Source of the DNA: Nitrososphaerales archaeon TH5896
Lineage (GTDB): Archaea; Thermoproteota; Nitrososphaeria; Nitrososphaerales; Nitrososphaeraceae
NCBI GenBank assembly: GCA_014523625.1
Contig: JAATVP010000237.1
Coordinates: 1-8,793 of the forward strand
Length of the DNA stretch: 8,793 nucleotides
Direction of reading: 5' to 3'
Below, piece after piece: positions 5,307-8,793 of the stretch (positions within the stretch are counted from its first letter, which is position 1; each line of letters starts with the position of its first letter). Under the pieces are notes generated by a model. That model was not told the origin of the DNA. It searched no databases and saw only the letters and a list, made by a program, of their open reading frames with translations. The position numbers and the translations under genes are program-made.

Positions 5307-5450
5307 TTGAAAGCTGCAAGAATTGTTAAAGTCAATGAACCTCTGCAAGTACAAGAACTTCAAACACCACAGCCAAAAGGTTCGCAGATTATAATTAAAG
5401 TTCAGTCCTCAGGTGTATGCCAATTAATTTATGATCATCACGTAGAGTAG
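5307..5450 (+). pseudogene. 5' fragment of a zinc-dependent alcohol dehydrogenase
   Basis: A 47-codon frame from a TTG encodes LKAARIVKVNEPLQVQEL, then TPQPKGSQIIIKVQSSGVC, which is the typical N-terminus of a GroES-like zinc alcohol dehydrogenase, ending at the first catalytic zinc ligand (Cys of GVC). In intact proteins His-Ser-Asp follows; here the frame gives QLIYDHHVE and a TAG. At least 280 residues of a normal enzyme of about 340 are missing, so this is a remnant left by deletion or rearrangement with the breakpoint near 5421. It sits immediately upstream of the patatin gene, and its T/A-rich end (about 5424-5433) may now lie in that gene's promoter region. The alcohol dehydrogenase at the right edge is on the opposite strand and is not its missing half. 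Confidence 0.75.
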
Positions 5451-5468
5451 AAAAATTGTGGTAGATTA

Positions 5469-6782
5469 ATGAATAAAATCAAGTTGTCATCAAGTAAATA
5501 TAATAATAGCACTATTTCGTTATCATCATCACGATCATCATCAGCAGCAGACAATAACAGACTAGAAAATGTGCTAATACTTCAAGGAGGCGGCTCCTTG
5601 GGAGCATTTGGTTGTGGAGTATTCAAAGCACTTGCAAATAACAATATAAGGCGCGGTATTGTAGCAGGTACATCAATCGGTGGAATAAATGCTGCGATCA
5701 TAGCTGGCAGCAAGGATGAAAAACATCCAGAGCAAGCGTTAGAGCAATTCTGGTTAGAATTATCTGGAAGTTTTGTGGATTTGGATAGAGGAGCTACTTT
5801 TCCTTCCCTACCCAAATTTGTTCAGGAAATGCTGTTACCATCTGGTTATTATTATTATACTACAGACTCATCAAATCAACAAAAAAACTATTCTTCTTCA
5901 ACAACGAAGGCAAATGAACACGCCACAAAAACAGAGCAGCTAAAATCTTTCTACAGCTCGGCTTTTTTTGGAAATGATAAAATGTTCAAACCTCGCTGGA
6001 GAAAAGAAAATCCTCTAACAGATCCAGAATATTTTGCACCTCAAAAATGGACTTATATGTATGATCTTTCACCTTTAGTAAATACTTTAGAAAAGTATAT
6101 TGACTACGATAAACTAAGACCTAATGGGAATCCTAATGCACGTTTGATCTTAACTGCAGTAAACATATTAACTGCAGAACCACTGACATTTGACAGCTTT
6201 AAACAACAAATAACATCAAAACATATCCTTGCAACCTCTGCTTATCCATTGTATAATTTTCCATGGGTAGAGGTAGAAGATGGAGTATATGCGTGGGATG
6301 GTGGTTTACTAAGTAACACCCCGTTAAGAGAGGTTATAGATGCATCTCCGGTGAATGATAAACGGGTATGTATAGTAGAAAACTATCCAAAAAGAGTTGA
6401 TGCACTGCCAAAGAATTTACCAGAAGTTTATCATAGAGCAAGGGACATAATGTTTTCTGATAAAACTGAGTATAATGTAACAATGTCTAAAGTAATAACT
6501 AGATACTTACAGTACATTCAAGAGCTATACCAATTATTAGAGGATAATATAGATCGAATAAATGTGAGTTCACAACAGCTTAAGAAAATTCGCCACAAAT
6601 ATAAAAAATACAAACAAGAACGCGGAGCTGAAATAAAAGACATCATTTACATAACACGCGATGAGCCTTTTCCTCATATGTATGAAAATGCAGATTTTTC
6701 GCCAGAGACGATCAAAAATTTAATTAAAGAAGGAGAAGCCAAGACAAATGAGGTCTTAAAAGGACGACTCGATGGGAGATAA
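5469..6782 (+). CDS. Patatin-like phospholipase/acyl hydrolase
   Basis: A 437-residue protein with all patatin catalytic elements: oxyanion loop GGGSLGAF (40-47), nucleophile elbow GTSIG (S69) and the dyad acid in DGG (D277). Patatins are Ser-Asp lipid acyl hydrolases; this one has no signal peptide or membrane helix, so it is likely cytosolic and may act on membrane-derived or storage lipids. The domain (about 34-300) carries a Tyr/Ser/Gln/Lys-rich low-complexity insert (about 127-160), and residues 1-30 are a Ser/Asn-rich tail encoded by TCA/TCG-rich repeats. Residues about 345-395 are charged and helical (YLQYIQELYQLLEDNI then KKIRHKYKKYKQE), perhaps a coiled coil. The ATG at 5469 is the first in frame; there is no Shine-Dalgarno. 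The preceding sequence is the alcohol-dehydrogenase remnant. Archaeal membranes are ether-linked, so the natural ester substrate is an open question. Confidence 0.92.
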   Translation: MNKIKLSSSKYNNSTISLSSSRSSSAADNNRLENVLILQGGGSLGAFGCGVFKALANNNIRRGIVAGTSIGGINAAIIAGSKDEKHPEQALEQFWLELSGSFVDLDRGATFPSLPKFVQEMLLPSGYYYYTTDSSNQQKNYSSSTTKANEHATKTEQLKSFYSSAFFGNDKMFKPRWRKENPLTDPEYFAPQKWTYMYDLSPLVNTLEKYIDYDKLRPNGNPNARLILTAVNILTAEPLTFDSFKQQITSKHILATSAYPLYNFPWVEVEDGVYAWDGGLLSNTPLREVIDASPVNDKRVCIVENYPKRVDALPKNLPEVYHRARDIMFSDKTEYNVTMSKVITRYLQYIQELYQLLEDNIDRINVSSQQLKKIRHKYKKYKQERGAEIKDIIYITRDEPFPHMYENADFSPETIKNLIKEGEAKTNEVLKGRLDGR

Positions 6783-6903
6783 CTTCTCAATGGTTCAGCG
6801 TCTATTTTTTCTTGAGGAAGATGCAGATGTCAATTTTTCAGGCAAATGTAATGTTGGAAATTTACTAACACATAAGCCGGGGCTAGTGTTACCATATCAC
6901 TAG
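6772..6903 (+). CDS. Possible 43-residue ORF overlapping the patatin stop
   Basis: An ATG at 6772 overlaps the end of the patatin gene by 11 nt and opens a 43-codon frame to a TAG at 6901-6903; an internal ATG at 6790 follows GGGAG by 11 nt. The product (MGDNFSMVQRLFFLEEDADV...) matches no family I know and has no membrane helix. Its end overlaps the stop of the convergent DUF2798 gene. Overlapping starts are common in operons, but a frame this short can arise by chance, and a T-run inside it may terminate patatin transcription. Confidence 0.15.
   Translation: MGDNFSMVQRLFFLEEDADVNFSGKCNVGNLLTHKPGLVLPYH
6804..6811 (+). terminator. T-run after the patatin gene
   Basis: TCTATTTTTTCTT centred here has six consecutive T residues 22 nt after the patatin stop, in a convergent intergenic region. 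Archaeal RNA polymerase can terminate at U-rich tracts without a hairpin, and no hairpin is visible here. Confidence 0.35.
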
Positions 6904-7217
6904 CTCCCTCCAACTATTCTATCAACGATCTTCCTAATGGACTGACCCACAGTTAACACAATTGGAATACTAACTGCAAATGCTAGTAAAAAGGAGCGCG
7001 GCCATATATTGAAGAAACTAGGTCCAAAGCACTCAAGATTACCATTACACAGTAAATAGTATACATTATATGACACCACTATAAGTGACATGACTGAGCA
7101 CGTGATTAATACCATGATGGCGCCAAACAGTAATGAATTATATTTTCTGACCACAATACCATCAGTCGATTTACTCTTCTGTTTTGGAATTCCAACATCA
7201 TCATTTGACGATACCAT
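6900..7217 (-). CDS. DUF2798-family two-helix membrane protein
   Basis: A 105-residue protein with a polar Lys/Ser-rich N-terminus (1-27) and two membrane helices: LLFGAIMVLITCSVMSLIVV (29-48) and SFLLAFAVSIPIVLTVGQSI (75-94). The FFNIWPRSFLLAFAVSIPIV region (68-87) and the basic end (IRKIVDRIV) match the DUF2798 pattern of W-x-R/K-x-x-hydrophobic-A-F followed by a hydrophobic helix and a conserved arginine pair region. Members are small inner-membrane proteins of unknown function. The loop between the helices contains two Cys (C57, C63), which could form a disulfide if exposed outside. A TATA box about 31 bp upstream of the ATG implies an almost leaderless mRNA. It converges with the patatin gene and shows no operon link. 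Confidence 0.7.
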   Translation of the reverse strand: MVSSNDDVGIPKQKSKSTDGIVVRKYNSLLFGAIMVLITCSVMSLIVVSYNVYYLLCNGNLECFGPSFFNIWPRSFLLAFAVSIPIVLTVGQSIRKIVDRIVGGS

Positions 7218-7244
7218 ACGTATATCAAGTATACAAAAGAAAGT

Positions 7245-7251
7245 CTATAAG
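7245..7251 (-). promoter_or_regulatory. TATA box of the DUF2798 gene
   Basis: On the minus strand this reads CTTATAG, centred about 31 bp before the ATG at 7217. The predicted start site near 7222 leaves a leader of about 5 nt. Confidence 0.4.
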
Positions 7252-7304
7252 TCTAACGTATCTAATTAGTACCTAGATTCCCAAAAGGAAAGTTACTACT
7301 CGAG

Positions 7305-7342
7305 TACCAATATCATAAGTATGGTAGATATTGGTAGATATT
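7305..7342. repeat. 10-bp inverted repeat with overlapping tandem repeat
   Basis: TACCAATATC (7305-7314) and GATATTGGTA (7327-7336) are perfect inverted repeats with a 12-bp spacer. The right arm overlaps two perfect tandem copies of GGTAGATATT (7323-7332 and 7333-7342). The element lies between the start of the DUF2798 gene and the end of the DHFR-like gene, about 55 bp beyond the DUF2798 TATA box. It could be an operator upstream of DUF2798 or a transcript-end hairpin for the DHFR-like gene. Confidence 0.45.
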
Positions 7343-7422
7343 GATGTGCTAGCTTCCTACATTCCATAACCTTATTCTTCTACTAAGGAATGTCTACACC
7401 TCTATTACAGCAAATATCTCGC

Positions 7423-8046
7423 CTACTTGATGTTAACCTTGTATCGCAAATGTGTGACGTGAGGAGAATGGACTGTCTCTATGATTTGGACCGAGAACTT
7501 TTCTTTCTCAACCCCATCGAAGAGATGTACTCCCTGACCCAGGAAGAGGGGCGAGCAGTGAATCGTAAATTCGTCTACGAATCCTGCATTAAGGTATTGT
7601 TGAATTGTCTGAGCACCGCCTGAGATTCTAATGTCTTTCTGGTCTGCGACCTCCCGTGCATGGCGTAAGGCGCTTTCTATCCCGTCATTGATGAAATGGA
7701 ATGTAGTGCCACCTTTTCGTTGCCACGGACTGCGAGATTCGTGGGTCAGAACAAATACGGGAGTATGGAATGGTGCATCTTCCGGCCAGTTAACCTCTCC
7801 TTCCTCAAACATTCTCTTTCCCATGATATACGCTCCCGTCCTTTTGAAAATCTCTTCTACTAGCTTGTCGTCCTCGCCAGTCTCCCCGTTATCTCCAAGT
7901 TTAAGGAGGCGTCTGAAGCTGCGCTGAAGGAATATCCAATTATGGATCTCAAGCCCGCCATTACCCAGTGGGTTCGATGGACCCGGGTTCAATCCAGCAA
8001 TGAATCCGTCTAACGATATCCCCATATCAAAGAACACTTTGCTCAT
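7423..8046 (-). CDS. RibD C-terminal/dihydrofolate-reductase-like protein
   Basis: A 207-residue protein of the stand-alone RibD-C (DHFR-fold) family, often annotated as dihydrofolate reductase family protein. It starts MSKVFFDMGISLDGFIAG, the first strand plus the conserved S-L-D-G-F/Y-I/V-A loop (11-17). YIMGKRMFEEGE (73-84) is the conserved M-G-R/K-x-x-F/Y segment, and ISGGAQTIQQYLNAGFVDEF (141-160) is the G-G nucleotide-binding loop and helix preceding D-E. Such proteins are expected to be NAD(P)H-dependent reductases of pterin- or riboflavin-type substrates, but most stand-alone members have unknown roles and it should not be equated with FolA. A TATA box 26 bp upstream of the ATG predicts a leaderless mRNA. 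GC content is visibly higher than in the surrounding intergenic DNA. Confidence 0.9.
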   Translation of the reverse strand: MSKVFFDMGISLDGFIAGLNPGPSNPLGNGGLEIHNWIFLQRSFRRLLKLGDNGETGEDDKLVEEIFKRTGAYIMGKRMFEEGEVNWPEDAPFHTPVFVLTHESRSPWQRKGGTTFHFINDGIESALRHAREVADQKDIRISGGAQTIQQYLNAGFVDEFTIHCSPLFLGQGVHLFDGVEKEKFSVQIIETVHSPHVTHLRYKVNIK

Positions 8047-8066
8047 AGTCGTTGTATCTACTTGAA

Positions 8067-8074
8067 GTTTATAA
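8067..8074 (-). promoter_or_regulatory. TATA box of the DHFR-like gene
   Basis: On the minus strand this reads TTATAAAC within TATATTATAAAC. Its centre is 25-26 bp upstream of the ATG at 8046, so the predicted start site coincides with the start codon (leaderless). Confidence 0.6.
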
Positions 8075-8167
8075 TATACAAGGGATCAAAAGTATATTGG
8101 TTAACGTATTCTCTATTTTTTCCGGTTACCATTATAGAGATATAATTCTGGGATTATGTTACTATCT

Positions 8168-8182
8168 ATATTATCATAATAT
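8168..8182. repeat. 15-bp AT palindrome
   Basis: ATATTATCATAATAT is a perfect inverted repeat (7-bp arms, one central base) in the 187-bp gap between the alcohol dehydrogenase stop and the DHFR-like start. It could be a small operator, but A/T-only arms of this size arise readily in AT-rich spacers. Confidence 0.3.
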
Positions 8183-8233
8183 GATGAAGTCATTCAAATC
8201 AGGTTATTCAGTTTATGCAGATAAGAAATCGAA

Positions 8234-8793
8234 CTATCTTAAATCATTTTGCAGAACTATTCTATAACGTGCCTTTCCAGATTCAAGATGTTTTAACGCC
8301 TTATTGACACGGGAGAGTGGATACTCTTCTATCAGTGGCTCGATTTTATGACGACTACAAAAGTCAAGCATCATCAAAATTTCTGCAGGTCCACCAATTG
8401 GTGAGGCACCAATTGACTTCTCTCCAGCATTTAGGGGCGATATGTCAACACTTAGTCGAGGAGCTGCTCCGACGATATGCAATCTGCCTCCAGGACGTAG
8501 TGTGTCAATATATGCATCCCAGTCCAACTCGACGTTTGCAGTAACGAGAATTAAATCAAAATTATTTTGGTATGCCCTTAAACTACCTGGTTCCCTCGAA
8601 TACAAGAAATGAGATGATCCAAACTCTCTGGCATCCTTTTCTTTATCAGCGTTACTTGAGATGGCTGTTACATCACAACCCCATGCATTTAGTATTTTAA
8701 TAGCAATGTGTCCTAATCCTCCAATTCCCACTACTGCAACATGATCTGTAGGTCTGATGTTGTTTTGAATAAGTGGATTAAATACTGTGATTC
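8234..8793 (-). CDS. Zinc-dependent alcohol dehydrogenase, CAD/YahK type (C-terminal half, runs off the window)
   Basis: The frame is open to the right edge, so about 185 C-terminal residues are present and the start lies outside; the GTG at 8731 is an internal Val, not the start. Visible sequence begins ITVFNPLIQNNIRPTDHVAV and continues with GIGGLGH (about 22-28 of the visible part), the Rossmann dinucleotide loop. SSN after the second strand (45-47) is the Ser-rich site of NADP(H)-preferring cinnamyl-alcohol-dehydrogenase relatives. The family end motif is present (ESGKARYRIVL before the C-terminus). Intact members have about 340-350 residues, so the zinc-binding GroES-like half lies beyond the window. 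The enzyme would interconvert aldehydes and alcohols in the cytosol; the substrate is not predictable. It is 187 bp upstream of, and co-directional with, the DHFR-like gene, which has its own promoter. Confidence 0.92.
   Translation of the reverse strand, partial: ITVFNPLIQNNIRPTDHVAVVGIGGLGHIAIKILNAWGCDVTAISSNADKEKDAREFGSSHFLYSREPGSLRAYQNNFDLILVTANVELDWDAYIDTLRPGGRLHIVGAAPRLSVDISPLNAGEKSIGASPIGGPAEILMMLDFCSRHKIEPLIEEYPLSRVNKALKHLESGKARYRIVLQNDLR

Noticed and set aside
7390..7623. Plus-strand 77-codon ORF
   Set aside because: It is antisense to the strongly supported DHFR-like gene and has no recognisable protein features.
8052..8267. Plus-strand 71-codon ORF in the gap before the alcohol dehydrogenase
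   Set aside because: It is AT-driven (Tyr/Ile/Leu/Ser-rich), overlaps the 3' end of the minus-strand alcohol dehydrogenase, and has no Shine-Dalgarno.
5307..8793. One alcohol dehydrogenase gene split by an inserted patatin-to-DHFR block
   Set aside because: The N-terminal fragment is on the plus strand and the C-terminal half on the minus strand, the latter is open beyond the window edge so it probably has its own N-terminus, and no mobile element lies between.

Overview
This 8.8 kb window looks like an accessory region of an archaeal chromosome, most probably from the ammonia-oxidising Thaumarchaeota (Nitrososphaerota; Nitrososphaera or Nitrosocosmicus type). The reasons are the AT-rich background, TATA boxes about 24-31 bp from start codons with little or no leader, TTG starts, an excellent Shine-Dalgarno on one gene, and an N-terminally anchored enzyme with a Gln-rich linker. 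The lineage is an inference. No rRNA, tRNA, CRISPR array or transposase was seen.

Layout, left to right. (a) 1-1178: a minus-strand VOC-fold protein, preceded and overlapped by a small putative membrane-protein ORF with its own promoter, then about 480 bp without a gene. (b) 1179-1580: a minus-strand HxlR-type regulator with a YodB-like cysteine and a repeat between its TATA box and start codon. (c) 1581-1963: a rearranged stretch between divergent genes. It holds a 43-bp copy of the SDR gene's 5' end, a 21-bp flanking repeat, a hairpin with a T-run, a TATA box, and a short coding segment that resembles the start of a DUF899 protein fused in frame to the SDR. (d) 1886-5147: a tight three-gene operon (4-bp overlap, then a 2-nt gap) of an SDR-fold protein without the YxxxK motif, an exported epoxide-hydrolase/dehalogenase-like alpha/beta hydrolase with an Asp nucleophile, and a QueG-like iron-sulfur protein fused to an SCP2 domain. 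(e) 5148-6903: a broken 5' end of a zinc alcohol dehydrogenase, then a patatin-like lipase. (f) 6900-8793: three minus-strand genes: a DUF2798 membrane protein, a RibD-C/DHFR-like reductase, and the C-terminal half of a CAD-type alcohol dehydrogenase that runs off the right edge.

How the genes may work together. The operon, with a candidate redox- or electrophile-sensing HxlR regulator divergent to it, is best read as an uncharacterised module for a reactive or halogenated/epoxidised lipophilic compound: an exported hydrolase, an SDR-fold protein, and an Fe-S redox protein with a lipid-binding domain. This is inferred from gene order and domains; no substrate can be read from the sequence. 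The rest of the window (VOC, patatin, DHFR-like, ADH) is a set of small-molecule and lipid enzymes with several gene remnants and sharp GC changes, as expected of a rearranging accessory region.
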